This document shows, one piece after another, positions 43,225 through 51,625 of a DNA stretch of 64,000 nt. This DNA comes from Curtobacterium sp. L6-1 (GTDB lineage Bacteria; Actinomycetota; Actinomycetes; Actinomycetales; Microbacteriaceae): contig NZ_CP076544.1 of the NCBI RefSeq assembly GCF_018885305.1, forward strand, positions 372,001-436,000. The letters are read 5' to 3'. The notes under the pieces are model-generated. The model had not been told where the DNA came from. It did no database searches and was given only the letters and a program-made list of their open reading frames with translations. Every line of letters starts with the position of its first letter. The first letter of the stretch is position 1. The position numbers were made by a program, and so were the translations under genes.

Positions 43225-44897
43225 TGCACGTCGTCGTCGTCGGGTCCGGCATCGCCGGGCTGACCGCCGCCGTGCGGGCGAGCACCACGCACGACGTCAC
43301 GCTCGTCACGAAGGGCGCCCTGGCCGACGGCGCCACGGCGTACGCGCAGGGCGGCATCGCGGTGGCGCTCGGTGCGGACGACAGCGCCGTGCTCCACCAG
43401 CAGGACACCCACGTCGCCGCGGCCGGCAGCGCCGACGCGCGCGCCGTCGACGTGCTCTGCACCGACGGTCCCGCCCGGGTGCGGGACCTCCTCGCACTGG
43501 GTGTGCCGTTCGACCGGACCACGGACCCGGACGCCCTCGACCGCCACGGCGACGACCTCGCGCGCGGTCGTGAGGCGGCGCACGGCCGGTGGCGGGTCCT
43601 GCACGCGGACGGCGACGCGACGGGAGCCGCGGTGGAGCGGACGCTCGTCGCCGCCCTGCACCGCCGGCACGTCACCATCCTCGAGCGGACCTGCCTCACC
43701 GACCTCGTGGTGCGCGACGGACAGGTCGTCGGCGTGGACGTCCTCGACCTGCTCGGCGAACCGCGTCGGATCACGGCCGACGCGGTGCTGCTCGCCTCCG
43801 GCGGCGCCGGGCACCTGTACCGGGAGACGACGAACCCGCTCGTCGCCACCGGGGACGGTGCCGCGGCCGCCTGGCGTGCCGGGGCGGTGCTCGCCGACCT
43901 CGAGTTCGTCCAGTTCCACCCGACCCGTCTGGCCGTGCCCGGCGGCGGGCTCGTCTCCGAGGCCGTCCGCGGCGAAGGGGCCGTCCTCCGCGACGCCCGT
44001 GGTCACCGCTTCATGACCGACCGGCACCCGGACGCCGAGCTCGCTCCGCGGGACGTCGTCGCCCGCGGGATCGCCGCCACCGCGCGCGACCAGGGCGGTG
44101 CACCGGTGGTCCTCGACGCGACCGGTCTCGACCCCGCGTTCCTCGTCGCTCGCTTCCCCGGGCTCACCCGTGCCACGCTCGCCGCCGGGTACGACTGGAC
44201 CCGTCAAGCCGTTCCCGTCGCCCCCGCCGCGCACTACGCGATGGGCGGCGTGGCGACGGACACCGAGGGGCGCACGAGCCTGCCCGGGCTGCTCGCCGTC
44301 GGCGAGGTCGCCTGCACCGGCGTGCACGGCGCCAACCGACTCGCCTCGAACTCCCTGCTCGAGGGGCTCGTCTTCGCGGTCCGGGCCGCCGACGCGCTCG
44401 GCACCCCGCGGCCGGGTCGGCTCCGGCTGCGCGGGGACGCGACGCTCGTGCCGACGGTGGTGCCCGCCGTGGCGGCGGTGGGACGGGCCTCCCGTCCGGC
44501 CGTCACGGAGCGTCCGTCCGCCGGGGGACGGCAGGGAGGCCCGCAGCACCCCGCCGACGACGCCTCCCTCCGTCACGTGCTCCAGTCCGTCATGACCGAC
44601 CGTGTGGGTCTGCTCCGCGACGCGGACGGGCTCGCCGGTGCACGGCGACTGCTCGACGCCCTGCCGTCCCCGGCCCCGACGACCGTTCGCGACGCCGAGG
44701 ACCGGGCGTTGCTCGACCTGGCCCGGGTGACCGCGCTCGCCGCCGCGGCCCGGACCGAGTCCCGCGGTGCCCACGCACGGACCGACCACCCCGACACCGA
44801 CCCCACCGCCCCGCCGTCGACGGCCTGGGTGCTGGCCCGGCCCGCCGACCCCGTCCGACCCCGCCCGACCGCCGCACTGCAGGAGACCCGCGCATGA
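43224..44897 (+). CDS. nadB: L-aspartate oxidase
   Basis: A 557-residue FAD enzyme that oxidises aspartate to iminoaspartate. The FAD motif VVVGSGIAGLTAAVRAS starts at residue 4. Other marks are GATAYAQGGIAVAL (about 36-49), LLASGGAGHLYRETTNP, EFVQFHPTRL, HYAMGGVATD and GANRLASNSLLEGLVFA. The C-terminal helical domain (SLRHVLQSVMTDRVGLLRDA) is intact. Between the two parts lies a spacer whose DNA (44484-44543) holds the GGGCCTCCC/GGGAGGCCC hairpin found in this genome's terminators, encoding GRASRPAVTERPSAGGRQGG. The start overlaps the nadA stop by one base. Confidence 0.93.
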   Translation: MHVVVVGSGIAGLTAAVRASTTHDVTLVTKGALADGATAYAQGGIAVALGADDSAVLHQQDTHVAAAGSADARAVDVLCTDGPARVRDLLALGVPFDRTTDPDALDRHGDDLARGREAAHGRWRVLHADGDATGAAVERTLVAALHRRHVTILERTCLTDLVVRDGQVVGVDVLDLLGEPRRITADAVLLASGGAGHLYRETTNPLVATGDGAAAAWRAGAVLADLEFVQFHPTRLAVPGGGLVSEAVRGEGAVLRDARGHRFMTDRHPDAELAPRDVVARGIAATARDQGGAPVVLDATGLDPAFLVARFPGLTRATLAAGYDWTRQAVPVAPAAHYAMGGVATDTEGRTSLPGLLAVGEVACTGVHGANRLASNSLLEGLVFAVRAADALGTPRPGRLRLRGDATLVPTVVPAVAAVGRASRPAVTERPSAGGRQGGPQHPADDASLRHVLQSVMTDRVGLLRDADGLAGARRLLDALPSPAPTTVRDAEDRALLDLARVTALAAAARTESRGAHARTDHPDTDPTAPPSTAWVLARPADPVRPRPTAALQETRA

Positions 44898-45817
44898 CCA
44901 CCGCGACCAGCCCCGTCCTCGACCCGGGGACCATCCCGCCGCACGCCCTCCGCCGGGTGATCGACACCGCGCTCGAGGAGGACGCGCCCTGGGGCGACGT
45001 CACGAGCGAGACCCTGATCCCCGCGTCGGCGACCGCGACCGCGACCCTCGCGGCGCGGGAACCCGGCGTCCTGGCCGGCGGCGAGGTGTTCGTCGCGGTG
45101 ATGCACGCGGTCGACCCCGGCCTCGTCGTGTCGGTCGCCGTCCGTGACGGCGGGGTGTTCGCCGCCGGGGACGTCCTCGCCACCGTGACCGGGTCGGCAC
45201 GGTCGGTGCTGCGGGCGGAACGGGTCGCGCTCAACCTCGTGCAGCGGATGTCGGGCATCGCGACGCTCACCGCGCGGTACGTCGACGCGGTGACCGGCAC
45301 CGGAGCGCGCGTCGTCGACACCCGGAAGACCACCCCCGGTCTGCGGGCACTGGAGCGGCACGCGGTCCGCTGCGGCGGCGGCCACAACCACCGGACGTCC
45401 TTGTCCGACGCGGTGCTGGCGAAGGACAACCACCTGGCGGTGCTGCTGGCCGAGGGTGTCGGCATCGGGGACGCGATCCGCGCCGCCCGACAGCGGCTCG
45501 GTCACACCGTGCACCTCGAGGTCGAGGTGGACCGCCTCGACCAGGTCGAGGCGGTCGTCGCAGCCGGCGTCGACACGATCATGCTCGACAACTTCACCGT
45601 CCCGATGCTCGAGGAGGGCGTGGCACTCGTCGCCGGCCGGGCGCTCGTCGAGGCGTCGGGCGGGGTGTCGCTCGACACCGTCGCCGCGATCGCCGCCACC
45701 GGGGTCGACATCGTCTCGGTCGGCGCCCTGACGCACTCGGCGCGGGCCCTCGACCTCGGCCTCGACGTGGACGTGGACGTCGCCGCGGGCCGGGCCGTCG
45801 ACGTGCCGCTGGGCTGA
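44894..45817 (+). CDS. nadC: Nicotinate-nucleotide pyrophosphorylase (quinolinate phosphoribosyltransferase)
   Basis: A 307-residue enzyme that converts quinolinate and PRPP to nicotinate mononucleotide. Substrate-site blocks are ALEEDAPWGDVTSETLIPAS (about 26-45), RMSGIATLTARYVDAVTGTG, VVDTRKTTPGLRALERHAVR and GGGHNHRTSLSDAVLAKDNH. The PRPP-binding end is EASGGVSLDTVAAIAATGVD. Length and order are standard. It overlaps the nadB stop by 4 bp, so nadA, nadB and nadC form one coupled unit giving NAD from aspartate. Confidence 0.96.
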   Translation: MTTATSPVLDPGTIPPHALRRVIDTALEEDAPWGDVTSETLIPASATATATLAAREPGVLAGGEVFVAVMHAVDPGLVVSVAVRDGGVFAAGDVLATVTGSARSVLRAERVALNLVQRMSGIATLTARYVDAVTGTGARVVDTRKTTPGLRALERHAVRCGGGHNHRTSLSDAVLAKDNHLAVLLAEGVGIGDAIRAARQRLGHTVHLEVEVDRLDQVEAVVAAGVDTIMLDNFTVPMLEEGVALVAGRALVEASGGVSLDTVAAIAATGVDIVSVGALTHSARALDLGLDVDVDVAAGRAVDVPLG

Positions 45818-45820
45818 GCG

Positions 45821-46960
45821 GTGTTCTACCTCGACCGCGCCGCGACCACACCGGTCCGCCGGGAGGTGCTCGAGGCGATGTGGCCGTACCTCGCCGGGAC
45901 GTTCGGCAACCCCTCGTCGACGCACGAGGTCGGGAGTGCCGCGGCACGGGGACTCACCGCGGCCCGCGCCGTCGTCGCCGCCGCGATGGGCTGCCGTCCG
46001 GGCGAGGTCGTCCTCACCGGCGGCGGCACGGAGGGCGCGAACACGGCCGTCAAGGGGATCGCCCTCGCCACACCCCGCGGTCGTCACGTCGTCACGAGCG
46101 CGATCGAGCACGAGGCGGTGCTCGAGAGCTGCCGGTACCTGGCACGGTTCCACGACTTCGCGGTCACCGTGCTGCCGGTCGAGCCGGACGGCACCGTCAC
46201 CTCCGGGGCGCTCCGCGCCGCCCTCCGACCCGACACGACCCTGGTGTCGATCGCGCACGCGGACAACGAGATCGGCACGGTGCAGGACGTGGCGGCGCTC
46301 GCCGAGGTCGCCCACGCGGTCGGCGCCCGGTTCCACACCGACGCGGTCCAGTCGGCGTCCTGGCTGCCGGTCGGGCTCGACGTCCTCGGCGTGGACGCCG
46401 TGTCCGTCTCCGGGCACAAGCTCGGCGCGACGAAGGGCACCGGTGCACTGGCGGTCCGGACCGGGGTGCCGCTCGAGCCACTCGTCCACGGTGGCGGGCA
46501 GGAGCGCGGTCGGCGGTCCGGCACCGAGGACGTCGCGGGTGCCGTCGGGCTCGCAGCGGCGTGGAGGAGCGTGCTCGCCGGGCGGGAGGCAGCGGCGGCC
46601 CGGGCAACGGCCGTCCGCGAGCACGTCGTCGCCGGGGTGCTCGAGCGGGTACCGGGGGCGGTGCTCACCGGGCCGCGGGACCGACGACTGCCCGGGCACG
46701 CCTCGTTCTGCTTCCCGGGCGTGCACGGCGAGACCGTGCTGCTGGAGCTCGAGCGGCGCGCCGTGGTGTCGTCGTCGGGGAGTGCCTGCGCCGCCGGGAG
46801 CACCGAGGCCTCGCACGTGCTGACCGCCCTCGGGCTGACCGAGGACCTCGCGCGCTCCGCGGTGCGCCTGACCTTCGACGAGACGCTCTCCATGAACGAC
46901 GCCGAAGCCGTGGTCGACGCGGTCGCATCGGCGGTGGACACGGTCCGGATGCTCGGCTGA
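45821..46960 (+). CDS. Cysteine desulfurase (NifS/IscS-like) of the nad operon
   Basis: A 379-residue PLP enzyme that takes sulfur from cysteine for iron-sulfur clusters. It opens MFYLDRAATTPVRREVLEAM. PLP Lys-200 is in SVSGHKLGATKGTG, and the active-site Cys-323 is in SSSGSACAAGSTEA. The aspartate and His that position PLP are in FHTDAVQSA and TSAIEHEAV. The GTG start at 45821 lies 3 bp after the nadC stop, so it belongs to the operon. A desulfurase beside nadA is known in other bacteria and probably supports the NadA cluster. No scaffold or other isc/suf gene is present. Confidence 0.93.
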   Translation: MFYLDRAATTPVRREVLEAMWPYLAGTFGNPSSTHEVGSAAARGLTAARAVVAAAMGCRPGEVVLTGGGTEGANTAVKGIALATPRGRHVVTSAIEHEAVLESCRYLARFHDFAVTVLPVEPDGTVTSGALRAALRPDTTLVSIAHADNEIGTVQDVAALAEVAHAVGARFHTDAVQSASWLPVGLDVLGVDAVSVSGHKLGATKGTGALAVRTGVPLEPLVHGGGQERGRRSGTEDVAGAVGLAAAWRSVLAGREAAAARATAVREHVVAGVLERVPGAVLTGPRDRRLPGHASFCFPGVHGETVLLELERRAVVSSSGSACAAGSTEASHVLTALGLTEDLARSAVRLTFDETLSMNDAEAVVDAVASAVDTVRMLG

Positions 46961-47042
46961 GACGGTGTACTAGACGTTCTACTCCAGGTCTGGGGCCGCG
47001 TCCCCCCTTCTGCGGACCGGCGTTGTCGGCCAGAGTGGGGAC

Positions 47043-47306
47043 ATGGCGAACGTGACCACCCGACCGGCGGCGCAGGACGACCGCTTCCGCGCGGTCCAGC
47101 TCCTGCCCGCGCCGGCGACGGTCCTCGCGCTCGCCCTCGGTGCGGCACACGGGCTGGACGCGGTGCCGCTCGCGGTGGTCGCCGCCGTCGGGGCGGTCGC
47201 CACCGTCGCCAGCGCCCTGCTCCCCGGGCAGCTCGCCCGGACCGCACGGGCCATGCCGGCGCCGACCGAGTCCCACCGGTACCGGGAGGGTCGCGATCGT
47301 CACTGA
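47043..47306 (+). CDS. Small two-helix membrane protein, unknown function
   Basis: An 87-residue protein I do not recognise. After a short polar N-terminus there are two hydrophobic segments (about 18-36, LLPAPATVLALALGAAHGL, and about 40-62, AVPLAVVAAVGAVATVASAL), then a basic C-terminus. The ATG at 47043 has a fair upstream region (GAGTGGGGAC). A short patch, GTACTAGACGTTCTACTCC, lies about 70 bp upstream and is AT-richer than the rest, so it may hold a promoter. The real-gene call rests on coding-like third-position GC and the two helices. Confidence 0.6.
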   Translation: MANVTTRPAAQDDRFRAVQLLPAPATVLALALGAAHGLDAVPLAVVAAVGAVATVASALLPGQLARTARAMPAPTESHRYREGRDRH

Positions 47307-47480
47307 CCGCCCGACCGCACCGACCGACCACCGGCGCTGACGACCGCGTCGTCCGCGCCCACCGGACCGCACCGCCCGCAGGGACGGTGCACGCCGCCGG
47401 ACGCATCCCCTGATGCGCGTCCGGCCGGGACGACGGCCCCTACCGTCCTGTCCCGGAGCGACCGGGCCCGCCGAGGATCC

Positions 47481-47515
47481 GGGACGATCGACCCCTGAAC
47501 GATCGTTCCCGTTCC
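47481..47515. terminator. Imperfect hairpin in the 273-bp gap before the MSMEG_6728-like gene
   Basis: GGGACGATCG and CGATCGTTCCC pair with one bulged base around an 11-nt loop. The gap lies between convergent genes, so it may end transcription from either side. Nothing else of note was seen in 47307-47579. Confidence 0.45.
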
Positions 47516-47579
47516 CCCTGAGATCCGCGGCGGGCTCGGTTCGACCAGTGCGTGCGGCGCCGACGGGAGGGCGGTGGCG

Positions 47580-48044
47580 TCAGGCTGAGGTGCGGTGCTC
47601 CACGGTCCCGGGCCAGTGGTACTCGAGGTCCTCCGGCACGTCGGGGAACAGCGGCCGGTAGTGCTCCGGCGCCTTCTGCACGAGCTTCGACCGGTGGGAG
47701 CGGTGCACGCGCTCGTCGGTGTTCCACGACGGCACCTCGAAGTCCCCGCGCTCGTACGCCTCGAGGTCCTCCGGGACGCGGGCGAGGTCCGCCAGGGTCT
47801 TCTCGAGGCAGGTGTCGACGTGGCCGCGCTCGAGCCAGACCCGGCACGTGGCGTCCTGGTACGCCATCAGCGCCGGCCGGAAGCCCCGCCACATCGCGGT
47901 CACGGGGTGGTGCTGCCAGCCGTAGTCCGGCAGCGTGAGCGCCCGCATGACCTGCAGAGTCTCGACCCGTTGCTTGCCGAGCCGCTTGTCGTCGAGGACC
48001 TCGGCGGAGGCGCGGAAGTCGGCGAACGGCAGGAAGGTCTGCAT
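47580..48044 (-). CDS. MSMEG_6728 family protein (pyrimidine dimer DNA glycosylase-like)
   Basis: A 154-residue soluble protein of the MSMEG_6728 family, related to the Pyr_excise fold of T4 endonuclease V. MQTFLPFADFRASAEVLDDK and RLGKQRVETLQVMRAL form the conserved N-terminus. HPVTAMWRGFRPALMAYQDA (about 46-65) and RVHRSHRSKLVQKAPEHYRP are the other family blocks, and WPG near the C-terminus ends the domain. A role in repair of UV damage is inferred from fold only and has not been shown for this subgroup. I choose ATG 48044, which places the conserved block at residue 1. Confidence 0.85.
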   Translation of the reverse strand: MQTFLPFADFRASAEVLDDKRLGKQRVETLQVMRALTLPDYGWQHHPVTAMWRGFRPALMAYQDATCRVWLERGHVDTCLEKTLADLARVPEDLEAYERGDFEVPSWNTDERVHRSHRSKLVQKAPEHYRPLFPDVPEDLEYHWPGTVEHRTSA

Positions 48045-48133
48045 CTGCCGGACGCTACGCCGACCGCCCGGGAGTCCGACACAAGTCGTCACATCGCGAC
48101 CGTGCCGGACGGGTGCGTGTGAGCATCGGGTCC

Positions 48134-48730
48134 ATGAGCGGAACCCTCGTCGTCGGCGTCAGCGGCAGCCCCTCGGACCCCTCCCGGACCACGACCCTCG
48201 TCGGCGCGACGGTGGAGCGGCTCGCGGCCGAGCTGCCGGACGCCGAAACCGTCACGGTGGAGATCGGGCCGCTGCTGGCGGACCTCGGGGCAGCGACGGA
48301 CCGCGAGCACATGTCCGAGCGGACGCGGGCGGCCCTCGCCGCGGTCGAGGCCGCGGACGTCCTGGTCGTCGGGAGCCCGGCGTTCCGTGCCGCCTACTCC
48401 GGTGCGTTCAAGCTGTTCTTCGACTGGATCGGGCAGTACGACCTGGTCGACACCCCGGTGCTCCTCACCGCGACCGGTGGCAGCGACCGGCACGCCCTGC
48501 TCGTCGAGCACCAGATGCGGCCGCTGTTCGGCTTCTTCCAGTCGACGACGCTGCCGCTCGCGGTGTTCGGCAACGAGCGGGACTTCACCAAGCGCGTCGG
48601 CGGCTACGACATCGCGAGCGTCGACCTCGAGCTGCGGATCGACCAGGCCGTCCGTCGGGCGCTGCCGATCATCCGCGGTGGGTTCGTGGCGGCGGGCGTC
48701 GACGACGTGCGGCGGCCCGCGGACTTCTGA
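48134..48730 (+). CDS. NADPH-dependent FMN reductase family protein
   Basis: A 198-residue flavodoxin-like reductase. The FMN phosphate loop is GVSGSPSDPSRTTTLVG (about 8-24), and GSPAFRAAYSGAFKLFFDWI (about 83-102) is the second FMN contact found in MsuE/SsuE-type reductases. It probably supplies reduced FMN to a partner monooxygenase; two LLM-type oxidoreductases lie elsewhere in the window but not beside it. The frame starts at GTG 48113, but ATG 48134 gives the conventional N-terminus MSGTLVVGVSGSPS. It is convergent with aroQ. Confidence 0.9.
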   Translation: MSGTLVVGVSGSPSDPSRTTTLVGATVERLAAELPDAETVTVEIGPLLADLGAATDREHMSERTRAALAAVEAADVLVVGSPAFRAAYSGAFKLFFDWIGQYDLVDTPVLLTATGGSDRHALLVEHQMRPLFGFFQSTTLPLAVFGNERDFTKRVGGYDIASVDLELRIDQAVRRALPIIRGGFVAAGVDDVRRPADF

Positions 48731-48748
48731 CGGGCCTCCCGAGAGCCG

Positions 48749-49183
48749 TCAGGCGCGGAGCAGCGCGGCGACGTGCGCGACCGCCAGGCGGTACCCGTCG
48801 GCCCCCGCGCCCGCGATGACCGCCGTCGACGCGGTCGCGACGTGGTCGACGTGCCGGAACGGCTCGCGCTTCCACGTGTTCGACAGGTGCACCTCGACCA
48901 CGGGCACGGTCAGCGCCTCGACGGCGTCGTGCAGCGCGACCGACGTGTGCGCGTAGGCGGCGGGGTTCACGACGACGGCGTCGTGGTCGTCGAGCGCCTC
49001 GTGCAGCCAGGTGACGAGTTCGCCCTCGTGGTTCGTCTGCCGGAAGTCGACGTCGAGCCCGTGCTCGGCGGCCTCGGCGCGGACGATCCCCTCGAGGTCG
49101 GCGAGCGTCACGGTGCCGTACTGCGCCGGGTCGCGGCGGCCGAGGATGTCCAGGTTCGGGCCGTTGAGGACGAGGATGCGCAT
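48749..49183 (-). CDS. aroQ: Type II 3-dehydroquinate dehydratase
   Basis: A 144-residue shikimate pathway enzyme that converts 3-dehydroquinate to 3-dehydroshikimate by the dodecameric type II mechanism. NGPNLDILGRRDPAQYG (8-24) carries the catalytic Tyr on its flexible lid. FRQTNHEGELVTWLHEA, VVNPAAYAHTSVALHDA and VEVHLSNTWKREPFRH carry the conserved Asn, His and Glu. Length and sequence are standard. It stands apart from other aro genes. The start at ATG 49183 is clear. Confidence 0.96.
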   Translation of the reverse strand: MRILVLNGPNLDILGRRDPAQYGTVTLADLEGIVRAEAAEHGLDVDFRQTNHEGELVTWLHEALDDHDAVVVNPAAYAHTSVALHDAVEALTVPVVEVHLSNTWKREPFRHVDHVATASTAVIAGAGADGYRLAVAHVAALLRA

Positions 49184-49295
49184 GGCCAGAGCCTACTGGC
49201 GACGGCCACTCCGAGCCGATGCATGTCCCGGCTATGTGAACGGTCACAATAGGCGAGACCGTGAATCTGCGCAAAGTCGTCTCGACGTCGGCTGA

Positions 49296-49414
49296 GGTGT
49301 AGTGTCGCCGCTCGGATCGGCGGTGCTGCCGTCACGACCCGTCCCGACGGGCGCCGGTTCGACCCGTCGACCGCGCCCCGACGAGGCAGCGATGCCTCAC
49401 CGACGCACTACATC
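49296..49414 (+). promoter_or_regulatory. Possible structured 5' leader of the sodium symporter gene
   Basis: GGTGTAGTGTCG near 49296 can pair with CGACGCACTACATC ending at 49414 (about 12 pairs including one G-U and a 2-nt bulge). Inside are smaller hairpins, for example GAGGCA-GCGA-TGCCTC (49383-49398) and CCCGTC-CC-GACGGG. The closing helix ends just before the Shine-Dalgarno GGAG (49420-49423). It could be a riboswitch-like leader; in such GC-rich DNA chance pairing is also possible. Confidence 0.3.
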
Positions 49415-49435
49415 GATGTGGAGTTGAAGTTGAAC

Positions 49436-51109
49436 ATGGAGCTCGCTGCATCAGCGACAGAAGGGATCCGGCTGCACCTCGGCTGGGTCGACTACGTGAT
49501 GATCCTCGTGTACTTCGGGGTGGTCATCTGGATCGGGTTCACGGCTCGGCGGCAGGTCCGCACGAGCATGGACTTCTTCCTCTCGGGCCGGTCGATGCCC
49601 GCGTGGATCACCGGGCTGGCGTTCGTGTCGGCGAACCTCGGCGCGACCGAGATCCTCGGCATGGCGGCGAACGGTGCCCAGATCGGCATGGCGACGCTGC
49701 ACTACTACCTCATCGGCGCGGTGCCGGCGATGGTGTTCCTCGGCCTCGTGATGATGCCCTTCTACTACGGCTCGAAGGTCCGCAGCGTCCCGGAGTTCAT
49801 GCTCCGTCGCTTCGGCAAGGCGCCGCACCTGGTGAACGCCATCGCCTTCGCGGTGTCGAACGTCCTCATCGCCGGCATCAACCTCTACGCGATGGCGATC
49901 GTCATCGAGGCGATGCTCGGCTGGCCGGAGTGGCTCGCGATCATCGTGTCCGCCGGCTTCGTGCTCGCGTACATCACCCTCGGCGGGCTCTCGAGCGCGA
50001 TCTACAACGAGGTCATGCAGTTCTTCGTGATCCTCGCCGGGCTCATCCCGTTGACGATCGTCGGCCTGCACCGCGTCGGCGGCTGGAGCGGGCTGACCGA
50101 GGCGATCAAGCAGACGCAGGGCGTGCAGCACCTGCAGACCTGGGCGGGCACGGGTATCGGCAACGTGACGAACCCGATCGGGGCGAACTGGCTGGCCATC
50201 GTGCTCGGCCTGGGCTTCGTGCTGTCGTTCGGCTACTGGACGACGAACTTCACCGAGGTGCAGCGTGCGTTCTCGGCGAAGAACATGTCGGCCGCACGCC
50301 GCACACCGCTCATCGCGGCGATCCCGAAGCTCTTCATCCCGTTCATCGTCGTCGTGCCCGGCCTCATCGCCGCCGCCGTCGTGGGCAACCAGTTCGCCGA
50401 CGGCACGCTGACCTACAACGACGCGATCCCGAAGCTCATCCAGATGTACCTGCCGACCGGTGTCCTCGGTGTCGCCGTCACGGGCCTCCTGGCGTCCTTC
50501 ATGGCCGGCATGGCCGCGAACGTGTCGAGCTTCAACACGGTGTTCACGTACGACATCTGGCAGCGGTACATCAAGCCGGACATGCCCGACGTGCACTACC
50601 TGACGACCGGTCGCTGGGTCACGGTCGTCGGTGTCGTCGTCGGCGTCGGCACGGCGTTCCTCGCCGCGCAGGCCGGCAACATCATGACGTACATGCAGAC
50701 GCTGTTCTCGTTCTTCAACGCGCCGCTGTTCGCCGTCTTCATCCTCGGTCTGCTCTGGAAGCGGATGACGACACAGGGCGCGCTGTGGGGCTACGTGCTC
50801 GGCATCGTCACGCCGACGATCACCTGGATCGCCTACCTGGTGGACCCGGACCTCTTCTCGACCGCCACGGCCGAGACGATGTACGGTGCGATCATCTCGT
50901 TCGTCACGGTCATCATCGTCGCCGTCGCGGTCTCGATGGTCACGAAGCCGAAGGACGTCTCGGAGCTCGGCGGCCTGGTCTACGGCATCGGGAAGATCGA
51001 CATGAGCGCGGGCGCCGTCGCCACCGACACCGCCTGGTACCGCTCGCCGGCGCTGCTCGGCACGGTCGCGCTCGTGCTCTGCGTCGCCCTCTACCTGCCG
51101 TTCCTCTGA
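49436..51109 (+). CDS. Sodium:solute symporter (SSS family)
   Basis: A 557-residue permease with about thirteen to fourteen hydrophobic helices. MDFFLSGRSMPAWITGLAFV (about 44-63) and SANLGATEILGMAANGAQIG (about 64-83) are helix 1-2 signatures, with conserved Ser/Thr in the Na+ site. GYWTTNFTEVQRAFSAKNMS and LLASFMAGMAANVSSFNTVF are the other hallmarks, the latter supplying Na+-site Ser residues. It most resembles the sugar/SglT-like branch. The frame opens at GTG 49418, but ATG 49436 is 12 bp after GGAG, so either is possible. A small two-helix protein follows 26 bp downstream, and a leader able to fold precedes it. Confidence 0.92.
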   Translation: MELAASATEGIRLHLGWVDYVMILVYFGVVIWIGFTARRQVRTSMDFFLSGRSMPAWITGLAFVSANLGATEILGMAANGAQIGMATLHYYLIGAVPAMVFLGLVMMPFYYGSKVRSVPEFMLRRFGKAPHLVNAIAFAVSNVLIAGINLYAMAIVIEAMLGWPEWLAIIVSAGFVLAYITLGGLSSAIYNEVMQFFVILAGLIPLTIVGLHRVGGWSGLTEAIKQTQGVQHLQTWAGTGIGNVTNPIGANWLAIVLGLGFVLSFGYWTTNFTEVQRAFSAKNMSAARRTPLIAAIPKLFIPFIVVVPGLIAAAVVGNQFADGTLTYNDAIPKLIQMYLPTGVLGVAVTGLLASFMAGMAANVSSFNTVFTYDIWQRYIKPDMPDVHYLTTGRWVTVVGVVVGVGTAFLAAQAGNIMTYMQTLFSFFNAPLFAVFILGLLWKRMTTQGALWGYVLGIVTPTITWIAYLVDPDLFSTATAETMYGAIISFVTVIIVAVAVSMVTKPKDVSELGGLVYGIGKIDMSAGAVATDTAWYRSPALLGTVALVLCVALYLPFL

Positions 51110-51135
51110 TCGACGTCCTCTGAAGGAGAACCCTC

Positions 51136-51459
51136 ATGCGTGACACCCCACTCACCGAGGAGCAGAAGGCCGACCTCGTCCGGTCCACCCGCCGCCTCGA
51201 CCTGCGCCGCATCCTCGGCGGACTGTTCCTGGTCTACGGCGTCATCACGACCGTCGTCGGCATCGTGCATTGGGACAGCGACCCGGAGATGACCGGCGGC
51301 ATCCACATCAACCTGTGGGTCGGGCTCGCGATGCTCGCCGCCGGCCTGCTGTTCTTCCTCTGGGACCGTCTCGCGCCGGTCCCGGCCGAGGACATCGTCG
51401 GCCAGGCCGAGGCGGAGGCGCACCAGCGCGCCGCCGGCGAGGGCCGCGACCTGGGCTAG
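51136..51459 (+). CDS. Small two-helix membrane protein cotranscribed with the symporter
   Basis: A 107-residue protein. The N-terminus is cytoplasmic and charged (LTEEQKADLVRSTRRLDLRR). Two hydrophobic helices follow (about 27-47, ILGGLFLVYGVITTVVGIVH, and about 60-80, WVGLAMLAAGLLFFLWDRLA), and the tail is acidic. AAGGAGAA precedes the ATG by about 7 bp. It is 26 bp after the symporter and before a strong terminator, so it belongs to the same operon and may be an accessory subunit, like small partners of other SSS transporters. That role is inferred. Confidence 0.85.
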   Translation: MRDTPLTEEQKADLVRSTRRLDLRRILGGLFLVYGVITTVVGIVHWDSDPEMTGGIHINLWVGLAMLAAGLLFFLWDRLAPVPAEDIVGQAEAEAHQRAAGEGRDLG

Positions 51460-51489
51460 GCCGCGGACGGTCGCCACGGCGACCACGAC

Positions 51490-51533
51490 CGGACGGGAGG
51501 CCCGTCACCAGCTGGTGACGGGCCTCCCGTCCG
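51490..51533. terminator. Perfect 44-nt palindromic terminator
   Basis: A perfect palindrome centred on AGCT (51511.5), each arm 22 nt, containing CGGACGGGAGGCCCGTCACC. It lies 31 bp past the stop of the symporter operon. It is the cleanest example of the GGGAGGCCC stem in this window. Confidence 0.85.
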
Positions 51534-51625
51534 TCGTCGGTGCGGTGGTGCGGGCGGTTCCGCCACGGAACGGTTGCGGAACGGACTCGGCGGGGCCAGG
51601 TTGGGTGCGACGGAAGGAACCGCAC

